Positions 1 to 8,923 of a stretch of DNA of 22,918 bases are shown here, one piece after another; the first letter of the stretch is position 1; every line of letters starts with the position of its first letter. This stretch comes from a virus, in IMG/VR virus record IMGVR_UViG_3300044522_000805, positions 1 through 22,918 of that record; one strand, given 5' to 3'. The notes below the pieces were generated by a model, which saw only the letters and a list, made by a program, of their open reading frames with translations, did not search any database and had not been told where the DNA came from. Position numbers and translations under genes: made by a program.

Positions 1-2111
1 TTTGGATAAACACAGAAGTGTTTAGAGAAGAAGCTAGAAAGTTTCAGAGGTATAATACCTACTGTCTAGATCCTTGGGGTTCTCCTGATTGGTATACTTA
101 TTGGCAAGAACAAAGAAATAGAATTATTAATGGTTATTCTGTAGGGGGTGTAAAAATTACTGGAGATCATTATTTCTATTTAAACTTCTGTCCTATCCTT
201 AAAGTAGAGGATATGAGTGCAAAGAAGTCAGCTAAAGTTACAGATTTCCCAGATTTCTGGGATGGAGATTATAATTATTTTTGGGCAAGAGAAATTGCTT
301 TCAATGGTATAGTTGATGGATTAGGGATTCCTTTAAGTGAGTCTGAAAATTTATCTGAACTATATAAAGGACTTCAACTTGAAGTTAAAATTGATGAAGA
401 ATACCTAACAGGAGGATACAATCTTATTGTAGGTAAGTCTAGAAGAAAGGGATACTCGTATAAGAATGCAGCTATTGCTGTTAAGAATTACTTATGTTAT
501 CCTAGAGCTCTTACTATATTTGCTGCTTATGAAAAGAAATTCCTTTACCCTAAAGGTATCTATACAATGGCTTCCAATTACCTTAACTTTATTAATGCTC
601 ATACAGCTTGGGTATATCCTAAGGATGTTGTAGATAAAATGGACCACGTTAAAGCTTCTACTATTGAATACAGAAATGGTGTAAAGGTTGAGACTGGGTT
701 TATGTCTGAGATAATGGCACTTACTTTTAAAGATAATGCAGATGCTGCCAGGGGTAAAGATGCTAGAGATGTAATCTTTGAAGAGTCAGGAGCTTTTGGT
801 ACACCTGGATTACTTAAGAGTTCTTATGCTGCTACTCAGGATTGTGTTATGGCAGGAGATATTAAAACAGGTATGATTACTGTATTTGGTACATCAGGAG
901 ATATGGAAGGAGGTACTGCAGATTATTCTGAAATGCACTCTAGTCCTTTAAGATTTGGTATGCTACCATTTCAAAATATTTGGGATGAAGATTCTGAGGA
1001 TATGAAGTGTGGATTCTTCCACCCTATTACTTGGAATATGGAAGGTTACTATGATGAACAAGGCAACTCTGATAGAGAAGGGGCTAAACAAGTAGAACTT
1101 GCTAATAGAAAAATCTTATTAGATAATGGTGCTACATCTGCTGATATTCAGAAGAGAATGCAGGAGAAGCCTTTGGGCCCATTTGAAGCCTTTGGTATGG
1201 TCAGTGTAAATAACTTTCCTGTACTTGAATTAAAGAGACAATTAGAAATAGTTAAAGCAAAGAATCTTCATATGATTATGGGAACTCCTGTTAAACTATT
1301 CTATGATTATGAATCTAAAAAAGTTAAAGCAGAACCTATACTTGATGGCTCAGCTAATGTAATTTATAGAATGAAACCTGACAATACTTCTCTAGAAGGG
1401 TGTCCTGTTATCTATGAATATCCTGCTGAAGTACCTCAAAGAAATGCTTACAAAATAGGTTATGACCCTTACAGACAGGCACAAGGTACTTCTCTTGCTG
1501 CTGTTTATGTCTATAAGAGTGTAATTATAGGAGATAGAACTAAAAGAATAATTGTTGCAGAATATGTAGGTAGACCTGGAGAAGCAGATGATGTAAACTA
1601 CATTTGTAGATTATTTGCTGAGTTATACAACACTACTATTATGCATGAGAATGAAGTAACCCATGTTAAAGATTACTTCAGAAGAAGAAAACAATTGCAC
1701 TATTTAGCTTATCAACCTGATGAAGTTATAAAGAAGAATGTTAAGAATTCTAAAGTAAATAGGTTATATGGTTGTCACATGATAGATCAACTTAAAGATG
1801 CAGGAGAAAAGTATATTAAATCTTGGTTGTTAGAGACTCTTGACTTTGATGATGATGGTATGCCTATTAGAGCTTTAGATCAAATTTATTCTATTGGACT
1901 ATTAGAAGAGTTAATTAGTTATAATAGAAAGGGAAACTTTGATAGGGTCATGGCACTTATGCAAGTTATGTTTCAAGATCAAGAAGACTTACATGGAAAA
2001 GAATACCAACCAAAATCAAAAGGAAATGCTAAAGCAAAACAACTTTTAGATATGATGGGAACTATGTACTCAAAAAATAATGGTAGAAATGCTCTACAGT
2101 CATTAAAATAA
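1..2111 (+). CDS. terL: Terminase large subunit (TerL), 5' end outside window
   Basis: ATPase/nuclease motor that packages phage DNA into the prohead. The frame is open to the left edge of the window, so the true start is probably upstream; a GTG at 18 is the first possible start inside it. Residues counted from that GTG: a Walker A-like loop GKSRRKGYS at about 139-147, a Walker B strand DVIFEES at 251-257, a coupling-type GTSGD at 291-295, and a C-terminal RNase H-like nuclease with candidate metal ligands D482 (in IGYDPYR), D524/D525 and D642 (in GNFDRVM). The deviant P-loop and about 700-residue length fit crAss-like terminases. It is followed after 34 bp by the portal gene, the usual packaging order. 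The family call is from motifs and gene order, not from a search. Confidence 0.92.
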   Translation, partial: WINTEVFREEARKFQRYNTYCLDPWGSPDWYTYWQEQRNRIINGYSVGGVKITGDHYFYLNFCPILKVEDMSAKKSAKVTDFPDFWDGDYNYFWAREIAFNGIVDGLGIPLSESENLSELYKGLQLEVKIDEEYLTGGYNLIVGKSRRKGYSYKNAAIAVKNYLCYPRALTIFAAYEKKFLYPKGIYTMASNYLNFINAHTAWVYPKDVVDKMDHVKASTIEYRNGVKVETGFMSEIMALTFKDNADAARGKDARDVIFEESGAFGTPGLLKSSYAATQDCVMAGDIKTGMITVFGTSGDMEGGTADYSEMHSSPLRFGMLPFQNIWDEDSEDMKCGFFHPITWNMEGYYDEQGNSDREGAKQVELANRKILLDNGATSADIQKRMQEKPLGPFEAFGMVSVNNFPVLELKRQLEIVKAKNLHMIMGTPVKLFYDYESKKVKAEPILDGSANVIYRMKPDNTSLEGCPVIYEYPAEVPQRNAYKIGYDPYRQAQGTSLAAVYVYKSVIIGDRTKRIIVAEYVGRPGEADDVNYICRLFAELYNTTIMHENEVTHVKDYFRRRKQLHYLAYQPDEVIKKNVKNSKVNRLYGCHMIDQLKDAGEKYIKSWLLETLDFDDDGMPIRALDQIYSIGLLEELISYNRKGNFDRVMALMQVMFQDQEDLHGKEYQPKSKGNAKAKQLLDMMGTMYSKNNGRNALQSLK

Positions 2112-2115
2112 TTAT

Positions 2116-2123
2116 TACTTTTG
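2116..2123 (+). promoter_or_regulatory. Bacteroidetes-type -7 element TACTTTTG upstream of portal
   Basis: Exact match to the Bacteroidetes -7 promoter consensus TAnnTTTG in the 34-bp gap between the terminase stop and the portal ATG at 2146. Transcription would start around 2129-2131, leaving a short leader. No TTTG is visible at the expected -33 position, so activity is inferred only from the -7 match and its intergenic position. Confidence 0.4.
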
Positions 2124-2145
2124 TGAATACTTATCTTTTAAACAA

Positions 2146-4560
2146 ATGAATCAACCAGTTACGCAACCCAAGTCATATTCTACTGAGAGACTTAGCAGAA
2201 GAGAAAAGGAAGATAATAACTTTCTTTGGTATAGAGAAAAGATTGACATGTATGATACTAAAGCCAACTTCTTATCTATTGGATATGGAGGGGTTAATGA
2301 GTATAAAAGAATGAGGGTAAATTATGATTTATTTAATAACATAATTGACCTCTCTGACTTTGCTTATGTAGCTAGTCCTTATGGGGCTGACCAGGGAGAG
2401 ATGCCAGCTCAAATGGCAAATAGAGATATTTGTTCTTATAGAGTAAAAGCTTTAATTGGTATGGAAATGAAAAGACCTTTTGGTTATAGAGTCATTGCCA
2501 CTAATAAAGAAGCATCAAATAGAAAAGTAGAAGAAGAGACTAAAAGAATAACTGACTTTGTTGTTAACTCTATAATGGCTCCTATTACACAACAAAAAGA
2601 AAAAGAGTATCAGGCTCAAATGAAAGGAAGAGAACTCACTGAACAAGAGTCTCAACAAATGCAAGAAAAAATGCAAGCTGAAATTGAAGCTGCAACTCCT
2701 GATAAAGTAAGAGCATACATGAAAAGGGATCATAGAGACCCTGCTGAAGTACAAGGACAACAGATTGTTAATTACTTAATTAAGAAACTTGATGTCAAAA
2801 AGAAGTTTAATAATGGTTGGAAACATGGTTTAATCTCAGCTTATGAAGTATATTGGTTAGGAATAATCAATGGAGAACCAGCAATGAAAGTTGTAAACCC
2901 TGTTAGATTTTCTTGTGATAAAGCTTCAGACCTTGACTACATAGAACAAGGAGAGTGGGCTGCAGCAGAATACAGAATGCACCCTTCACAAATTGTACAG
3001 ACTTTTGAACTTACTGATAAAGAAATAGATACTCTTTGGAGAAATTACAATCATCATATTACTCAAAGAGTACATGATAACTTATTTAACTTTGATGAGT
3101 ATCTAACTTATGAAGATAAAAATGCAGTAAGGGTATTGCATTGTGTATTTAAAGGACTTAGAAAAATAGGTTGGTTAGATTATATAGATCAAGATGGTAT
3201 TCTCCAAACTAAGTTTATGGTTGATGAAACTTATAGACTTGATAAAGAAAATGGAGATGTAAAAATTAAGTATGAATGGATTCCTGAAGTATATGAAGGA
3301 TATAAAATTGGTGCTGACATTTACAAAGAAATGAGACCAATTCCAGGACAGTTTAAAGATATGGACAATATCTATAAATGTAATTTACCTTATTATGGTG
3401 CAATCTATGATAACATAAACTCTCAACCTACTTCTGTAATGGATAGAATGAAAGTTTATCAGTACTACTATAACATAGTAATGTACAGATTAGAGTTACT
3501 CTTGGCTTCAGATAAAGGGAAGAAAATCTTAATGAACATCAATGCTATTCCTACTGACTCTGGAATAGATCTTAAGAAGTGGCAATACTTCTTTGAAAGT
3601 ACTCCTTTTATGTGGTACAATCCTGATGAAGAAGGAATGAATCAAAGTGATGTAAATACTATTGCTAAGACTCTAGACCTTTCATTGGCTTCTGATATTC
3701 AGAAATATATTCAACTTGCAGATTACTTAGAACAAAAATGTGGTAAATCTGTGGGTATTACAGACCCTGTATTAGGTCAAACTTCTGTATCTGAAAGAGT
3801 TGGAAACAATCAACAAAACCTAGTGCAGACTTCTCATATGCTTGAACCTTACTTTGACTTACACAATTGTATTAAAAGAAATGTACTTCAAGGATTACTT
3901 GATATTGCTAAGGTAGCTTATGCTAACTCTGATAAAAAGAATATCACTTATATCTTAGATGATATGTCTATAGAGATGTTACAGATGGATATAAACTTAC
4001 TTGATGAAAGTACATTAGGTTTATTTATGGAAGACTCTTCTATGTCAGAAGAAATTAAACAGACTATTCAACAACTTGCTCATGCTGCAATGCAGAATCA
4101 AAAAATTGAATTATCTGATGTCCTTAAAGTTATTAAACAAGATTCTATACAAGAAGCTGAAGAAGCTTTACTTGTTTCTGAAGAACTTAGATCTAATAGA
4201 GAACAAGCACAGGCACAAGCACAAGAAAAAGCTAAAGCAGACTTCCAACAAAAAGAACTTGAGTTTAAGAAAGAAGAATGGGCACATGAAGCTGATATGA
4301 TTACTCTTAAAGAAGAAGAAAGAAGAAAAACTGAGATTCAGAAACAAACTATTCTTTCTATGGGATTTGATATTAATAAAGACCAAGATAATGATGGCAC
4401 TCCTGATGTACTTGAAGTTGCTAAATATGGAGTTGATGCTGAAATTAAGAGAGCACAAGTTGCTAATCAAGCTAAACTAATTGATCATCAAATACAGGAT
4501 GACAAAGAGAAAAATAAACTAAAGGCTAAAGAAATTGCTCAAAAGGGAGCAGGAAAATAA
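2146..4560 (+). CDS. Portal protein, crAss-like
   Basis: Forms the dodecameric ring at the special capsid vertex through which DNA is packaged and ejected. The 804-residue length, the place directly after the terminase and before the acidic protein and capsid gene, and the overall character match crAss-like portals. Residues about 145-190 are a Gln/Glu/Lys-rich, coiled-coil-like stretch. Residues about 640-740 form a long Gln/Glu/Lys-rich helical tail. Near the end there is a loop D746-Q-D748-N-D750-G-T-P-D754 followed by VLE, which has the spacing of a DxDxDGxxD calcium-binding loop (EF-hand or thrombospondin type 3 like). The last about 40 residues are again charged and helical. The start is the ATG 22 bp after the TAnnTTTG element. 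Assignment as portal rests on length and synteny rather than on a short diagnostic motif. Confidence 0.85.
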   Translation: MNQPVTQPKSYSTERLSRREKEDNNFLWYREKIDMYDTKANFLSIGYGGVNEYKRMRVNYDLFNNIIDLSDFAYVASPYGADQGEMPAQMANRDICSYRVKALIGMEMKRPFGYRVIATNKEASNRKVEEETKRITDFVVNSIMAPITQQKEKEYQAQMKGRELTEQESQQMQEKMQAEIEAATPDKVRAYMKRDHRDPAEVQGQQIVNYLIKKLDVKKKFNNGWKHGLISAYEVYWLGIINGEPAMKVVNPVRFSCDKASDLDYIEQGEWAAAEYRMHPSQIVQTFELTDKEIDTLWRNYNHHITQRVHDNLFNFDEYLTYEDKNAVRVLHCVFKGLRKIGWLDYIDQDGILQTKFMVDETYRLDKENGDVKIKYEWIPEVYEGYKIGADIYKEMRPIPGQFKDMDNIYKCNLPYYGAIYDNINSQPTSVMDRMKVYQYYYNIVMYRLELLLASDKGKKILMNINAIPTDSGIDLKKWQYFFESTPFMWYNPDEEGMNQSDVNTIAKTLDLSLASDIQKYIQLADYLEQKCGKSVGITDPVLGQTSVSERVGNNQQNLVQTSHMLEPYFDLHNCIKRNVLQGLLDIAKVAYANSDKKNITYILDDMSIEMLQMDINLLDESTLGLFMEDSSMSEEIKQTIQQLAHAAMQNQKIELSDVLKVIKQDSIQEAEEALLVSEELRSNREQAQAQAQEKAKADFQQKELEFKKEEWAHEADMITLKEEERRKTEIQKQTILSMGFDINKDQDNDGTPDVLEVAKYGVDAEIKRAQVANQAKLIDHQIQDDKEKNKLKAKEIAQKGAGK

Positions 4561-4628
4561 AATAAGGCTATTATACTTTAAATAGTAAACCTTCATTTTG
4601 AATATGTAATTAATTAAATAATTAAACT

Positions 4629-4636
4629 TAAATTTG
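4629..4636 (+). promoter_or_regulatory. Bacteroidetes-type -7 element TAAATTTG upstream of scaffold-like gene
   Basis: Exact TAnnTTTG match in the 84-bp gap after the portal gene, ending 8 bp before the ATG at 4645. A TTTG lies at 4597-4600, but its 28-bp spacing to the -7 element is longer than the usual 19-21. If used, the leader would be almost absent. Nothing else recognisable is in this gap, which is very A+T rich. Confidence 0.4.
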
Positions 4637-4644
4637 TCACAATT

Positions 4645-5805
4645 ATGAGTGGAACAGAGAAAACCATTGACCAATTTGCAGGATGGGATGATTCATCACA
4701 ACAACATGATTTTTTTGGAGAAACTAATCTAGAAGTTGATGCAGTAGATGTAGCATTAAAAGATGATGTTAAAACAGAAGAAGATCTTGCAAAAGAAGAG
4801 GAAGAAAAAAAAGAACAAGAATTGATTGATGATCAGTTTAAAGCTTTTGAAAAAGATGCCCCTAAAGTTCAAACTGAAGATGAGGAAGAAGATAAAACTT
4901 CTTCAGGTAAAAAAGAACCAGTAACTAATGTAAATAATAAACAGACTCTTGAGTTCTTAAAAGAAAAAGGTCTTGTAGATTATGAGTTAGAAGATGGTGT
5001 AGAACTTACTGAAGAAGATGCAGAACATTTACTTGAAGACTCTTGGGAGAAAGCTTTAGAGTTAGAAGTAGAAGCTACAATTAAAGACCTTCCTCAAGAT
5101 ATTAAAGACTTAGTAAAGTTTGCATCTAAAGGAGGTAATGTTGGAGAACTATTAGGTAAGATGATTCAACATGCAACTTCAGGTATTACTAAAGATAGTG
5201 ATATTGACAATGAGGATGTTCAAGTTCTTGCAGTAACAATGGATTTAAAAAGCCAAGGTTATGATCAAGAGTATATAGATTCTCAAATAGAGTTTCTAAA
5301 AGAAAAAGACAAACTTGAAGGAATAGCTAAAAAGTCTTATGATAAGATTATTGAAGCTCAAGAAAATGAAACTGCAGGTCAAGTCCAAAGACAAAAAGAT
5401 ATTGCAGAAAGTAGAAAGAAACAAGCTAGAGAATATAAGACTAACATTACTAGTCATATTAATAGTTTGAATGAAACTGGAGGATTACCTTTATCTAAAC
5501 AAGATAAGACAAGTCTTCCAACTTATATCTCAGAACCTAATGTAGAACTACAAGATGGTAGATTTGTAAGTGAAATGCAAGCAGACTTATTCAAAGTGAT
5601 GGCTGACAAAGATAAAATAGTTCTTTTAGCTAAACTTCTAAAAACAGATTTTGACTTTAGTGCTATTGAGAGAAAGAAACAAACTCAAGCTGCAAGAGGA
5701 GTCAGAGAAGCTGTTGAAAGAGTTGACAGAAAGGAATTATCAAATTCAGAAAGTGGAGGTCACAAATCCAATAAAAAGGCCCTTTGGGATATGCTAGAGG
5801 GATAA
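4645..5805 (+). CDS. Acidic putative capsid scaffold protein
   Basis: 386-residue, strongly acidic protein located between portal and major capsid genes, where tailed phages usually encode the scaffold that guides prohead assembly. Residues about 30-95 are an unbroken Asp/Glu/Lys-rich low-complexity segment. The middle (about 100-200) looks helical and soluble, and residues about 215-275 are Lys/Glu/Gln-rich with coiled-coil character. The C-terminal end is basic and Ser/Asn/Lys rich, as in many scaffolds where a basic helix contacts the capsid protein. No protease motif is visible. The function is inferred from position and composition; it could also be a portal- or capsid-associated minor protein. 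Confidence 0.6.
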   Translation: MSGTEKTIDQFAGWDDSSQQHDFFGETNLEVDAVDVALKDDVKTEEDLAKEEEEKKEQELIDDQFKAFEKDAPKVQTEDEEEDKTSSGKKEPVTNVNNKQTLEFLKEKGLVDYELEDGVELTEEDAEHLLEDSWEKALELEVEATIKDLPQDIKDLVKFASKGGNVGELLGKMIQHATSGITKDSDIDNEDVQVLAVTMDLKSQGYDQEYIDSQIEFLKEKDKLEGIAKKSYDKIIEAQENETAGQVQRQKDIAESRKKQAREYKTNITSHINSLNETGGLPLSKQDKTSLPTYISEPNVELQDGRFVSEMQADLFKVMADKDKIVLLAKLLKTDFDFSAIERKKQTQAARGVREAVERVDRKELSNSESGGHKSNKKALWDMLEG

Positions 5806-5839
5806 ACTAAATTAATTATTAACTTAAAATTAAATCAAA

Positions 5840-7297
5840 ATGGCTACATTAGGAAGCAAGCTTCTCGTAAAAGAGATGGAGTGGAATGCCAACATGACTG
5901 AGCAATCTCACTTAGGTGCTGCTCTGATTGCTAAACCACACCGTATTCTTGGAGAAATGGACAAATTGTTCTCAGCTCAAAACTACTACTCTGATAATCC
6001 AATGTCTTCTTTGTTGATGGGTAACTCTAAAACAGAAGAAACTATTGGTAACACAGAATGGGAATGGGAGTTGAAAGGTGCAAACACTAGACCTCTAGTT
6101 GTTGTAGAAAATGTTGAAGCAGTGGGTAACACTACTCCAGGAAAATTCAAAAAAACATTCAAAATTAAACTTGATGAGAACTGGTACTTACCAGGAGATG
6201 TTATCATGCCAGGTACTTCTAACAAGAAATACCAAGTACGTGTACAAAATCAAGGAGTAAAACATGGAGATGGTACTGTCTACACTGTAAGAATGAATTC
6301 AGATGACCCACAAGCATTTATGCCTGTTAAATATTTGAAACCAGGACAACAATGGGGTAAACTTTTCTCTCAATATGAGGAAGCTGCTGAGCAATCAGGT
6401 TCAACTGTATTCAGTTTGCCAATTGCCTTCAGAAACAGAATGTCTAAGTACAGAAAAGAATACAGAATTACTGACTATGCTTCTACTGAAGTATTGGCTG
6501 TAGCTATTCCTGATTCTAAAGGTGCTTATCACAATTCATGGATGCGTTATGCTGAAGTTGAATATTGGCAACAATGGTACAGAGAAGTAGAACGTGGATA
6601 TTGGTATTCAAGATCTGCAGATACTGTATTAGGTGCTAATGGTAGACCAGTAAGAATGGGTCCTGGAATCCAAGAGCAATTGGAAGATTCTCACCAACAC
6701 AGATATTCTCACTTAACTGCTAAGTTAATTGAAGAGTACTTGCAAGACATCTTTTATTCTCGTGTTAAGCCAGGTGCTGGAAGACAGGTTAAAGGATTCA
6801 CAGGAGAGTATGGAATGTTACAATTCCACAGAGCTATCCAAGATTGGCAAAACAAATCAGGATTTATTAAAAATATTGAAGTTTACACTAACAAAGTGAC
6901 TAACTCAGTACATACTAATTCTCTTGAAGCAGGTTACCAATTTGTGAAATACAACATGGCAAATGGTGCATCTCTTGAGTTAATCCACAATCCTCTTTAT
7001 GATGATAGAGAGATTAACTTTGAAATTGATGAAGTTACAGGTTTCCCAATTGAGTCTCAAAGAATTACATTCTTAGACTTCTCAGGAGAATCTAAAAACT
7101 CTAACATCAAAATCATGAACAAAAAAGATGGTTTTGCCTTTACTTATGTTGAAGGTATGTATGGTCCTTATGGTCCTAAAAATGGTGGTTCTTCTGCACA
7201 CTCTGGTTCTTACTATGAAATGCATGTTGAAAAATCATGTGGTATCCATATCCATGACATCACTAAATGTGGAGAATTGATCTTGTCTCGTAACTAA
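5840..7297 (+). CDS. Major capsid protein (HK97-fold type, crAss-like)
   Basis: Shell-forming protein of the icosahedral head. The 485-residue size, position after portal and scaffold-like genes, and the N-terminal region with the LFSAQNYYSDNP stretch are like crAss-like major capsid proteins. The gene differs from its neighbours in codon use: six arginines use CGT, a codon nearly absent from the terminase, portal and scaffold genes, and many Asn and His codons end in C, as expected for a very highly expressed gene. The 34-bp leader has no Shine-Dalgarno site and is A/T rich. An intrinsic terminator follows 20 bp after the stop, so the gene can be transcribed as the end of a unit. The name comes from synteny, size and recall of the family. 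Confidence 0.88.
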   Translation: MATLGSKLLVKEMEWNANMTEQSHLGAALIAKPHRILGEMDKLFSAQNYYSDNPMSSLLMGNSKTEETIGNTEWEWELKGANTRPLVVVENVEAVGNTTPGKFKKTFKIKLDENWYLPGDVIMPGTSNKKYQVRVQNQGVKHGDGTVYTVRMNSDDPQAFMPVKYLKPGQQWGKLFSQYEEAAEQSGSTVFSLPIAFRNRMSKYRKEYRITDYASTEVLAVAIPDSKGAYHNSWMRYAEVEYWQQWYREVERGYWYSRSADTVLGANGRPVRMGPGIQEQLEDSHQHRYSHLTAKLIEEYLQDIFYSRVKPGAGRQVKGFTGEYGMLQFHRAIQDWQNKSGFIKNIEVYTNKVTNSVHTNSLEAGYQFVKYNMANGASLELIHNPLYDDREINFEIDEVTGFPIESQRITFLDFSGESKNSNIKIMNKKDGFAFTYVEGMYGPYGPKNGGSSAHSGSYYEMHVEKSCGIHIHDITKCGELILSRN

Positions 7298-7316
7298 GAT
7301 CACTTATATAACTATT

Positions 7317-7342
7317 AAAAGCTCCTGTAACAAGGAGCTTTT
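7317..7342 (+). terminator. Intrinsic terminator after major capsid gene
   Basis: A perfect 9-bp stem pairs 7317-7325 (aaaagctcc) with 7334-7342 (ggagctttt) around an 8-nt loop, and the 3' arm ends in a T run. It lies 20 bp after the capsid stop. Confidence 0.8.
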
Positions 7343-7394
7343 GGTGGTAAAGGGAAAAAGGATTTCCTTAAGTTCATTATAAATATTGGAAATT

Positions 7395-8198
7395 ATGAGT
7401 TCAGTAAAAGTTGAAATCAGACCTATTGAGTCAAAAAGATGGCACAACAAAACAGGTCAAGAGTCTTTCACAAGACCAAAAAAAATTCAAGCTTTAGTAG
7501 ATGCTACTACAATGAGGTATGCTACAGGGCTATCAGAAGCTGACATTAAAGAGTTAGCTAAAAAAGGAGTAAACTATGATTTGTCTCCACACTATAATTC
7601 AGAAGCTCCTCATCCATTTTGGGATTCAGGAATGGCAATTATAAAGTTAGAAAATAATACAATGTTCTTTGACAATGATAATCCTCTAGACTATATTAAA
7701 GTAAGAGTGATGAAAGCTAGTAAGTATGTTGCCAATTCAATGGCAGAATATGATCTAGGGATGTGGCCAGAAGCTACTCATGTTATTTTTGATGAAGCAG
7801 AACAAGCATCAGTAATGGCAAGTAAAGTAGAACAAAAGAATACTGCCATCATTGAAGCATCTAAATTATCATTAGATAGAAAAGTACAATTAATACTTGT
7901 ATTAGGAGGTAAGAATATGAAGAATCAATCTGCAGATTTTGTAGCTGTAGAACTTGATAAAATCATTACCAAAGATGCAGGAGAGTTTTTAAGATTTTTG
8001 AATATGGATAAAAAACAAACAGCATCACATGCTCTTGTTTTAGAAGCTCTTCAAAAATCAGTATTAAGAAGAGAAGGACAAAGAATATTCCACATGGATT
8101 CTCCTTTAGGTATTGATGAAATTGAAGTTGCAGAATACCTTTCTAAAGAAGAAAACCAGGATATTAAACTTCTAATATTGTCTAAAATTAATAACTAA
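7395..8198 (+). CDS. Conserved-looking phage head protein of unknown role
   Basis: 267-residue protein beginning at the ATG at 7395. A TTG at 7386 would add three residues, but the ATG sits in the aaattATGag context shared with several neighbouring genes, so I prefer it. No catalytic motif, signal peptide or membrane segment is visible. The N-terminal third looks beta-rich (MSSVKVEIRP onwards). The C-terminal half, from about residue 140, looks helical with many Ala, Lys and Glu residues, and has a short FLRFLNMDKK segment. The position between the capsid gene and the ring protein suggests a head-completion, vertex or capsid auxiliary protein, but this is only from context. It ends 5 bp before the ring protein ATG, implying co-transcription with it. 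Confidence 0.7.
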   Translation: MSSVKVEIRPIESKRWHNKTGQESFTRPKKIQALVDATTMRYATGLSEADIKELAKKGVNYDLSPHYNSEAPHPFWDSGMAIIKLENNTMFFDNDNPLDYIKVRVMKASKYVANSMAEYDLGMWPEATHVIFDEAEQASVMASKVEQKNTAIIEASKLSLDRKVQLILVLGGKNMKNQSADFVAVELDKIITKDAGEFLRFLNMDKKQTASHALVLEALQKSVLRREGQRIFHMDSPLGIDEIEVAEYLSKEENQDIKLLILSKINN

Positions 8199-8203
8199 GA
8201 GTT

Positions 8204-8905
8204 ATGACAACTAGGGAAATGCACTATGACTTCAAACAGAAGTTTAATAAAATAGACAGTCAAAAAAATAAGGGACTATTGGTCCCTGAAATTGACTGGC
8301 TTCTTAATGAAGCAGTTGAACTTTTTATTAAAAGAGTTGCACAACCTAAAGTTGATAATGGTCTTGGTTTTGAAATGTCTCAAAGAATAGTTGAAGATAT
8401 TAAAACTCTTGTTGTTGGAGGAACATGGACTCCTGTAACAAATAATGTTATTGCCTTACCTTCTAACTATTTATACTTTGTAAGATGCAGAGTAAAGTTG
8501 TCAAAAGGTAATTGTACAGATCAAGAAGCAGTTCTTTATATACAAGAACATGATGATCTTTTTGAAGAAAGTGAGTTTTATAATAGTTCTTTTGAGTGGA
8601 GAGAAGTAAATGGAGTTTATGAATCACAAGGTATCCAAACTTTTACAGATGGTACTTTTACAATAAATGAAGCAAAGTTGTCTTATATACGCAAACCAGC
8701 ATATGTACATAATGCCCAAGATTTTGGGTCAGGGTCATATGCTCATCCTTCAGGTGTCACCTTATCAGGTGCTGTGAATTGTGATCTCCCAGACCACACC
8801 CATAGGGAAATTGTTGATATAGCAGTAATGCTTGCTGCAAGTGAAGTGCAAACTTCAGACTTACAGGGTAAAATCAGTAAGTTAGGTTTTAATCAAATTG
8901 TTTAA
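8204..8905 (+). CDS. Ring / head-tail connector protein (first copy)
   Basis: 233-residue protein resembling the ring proteins that stack below the portal in crAss-like virions. The N-terminal about 60 residues are helical (Asn/Glu/Leu rich, with LVPEIDWLLNEAVELFIKR at about 26-44). The middle is beta-rich, with a VIALPSNYLYFVRCRV strand pair around 85-100. The C-terminal helix begins at about 195 with DLPDHTHREIVDIAVMLAA, a Pro-x-His-x-x-x-Glu-Ile-Val entry into a helix that is typical of these connectors. A second protein of the same plan and size is encoded at 22155-22841. The ATG follows the previous stop by 5 bp. The assignment is from architecture and synteny; which ring of the neck it forms cannot be said. 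Confidence 0.7.
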   Translation: MTTREMHYDFKQKFNKIDSQKNKGLLVPEIDWLLNEAVELFIKRVAQPKVDNGLGFEMSQRIVEDIKTLVVGGTWTPVTNNVIALPSNYLYFVRCRVKLSKGNCTDQEAVLYIQEHDDLFEESEFYNSSFEWREVNGVYESQGIQTFTDGTFTINEAKLSYIRKPAYVHNAQDFGSGSYAHPSGVTLSGAVNCDLPDHTHREIVDIAVMLAASEVQTSDLQGKISKLGFNQIV

Positions 8906-8923
8906 TTAAAAAAAAGAGAAATT

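Noticed and set aside
2515-2760. Minus-strand open frame inside the portal gene
   Set aside because: Antisense shadow of a Glu/Lys/Gln-rich coding stretch; the product is Phe/Ser/Leu rich without any domain, and no start context is seen.
4076-4470. Overlapping + and - frames within the portal C-terminal region
   Set aside because: Both are shadows of the Lys/Gln/Glu-rich helical tail (Lys/Leu-rich or Phe/Ser-rich low complexity) inside a confidently called gene.
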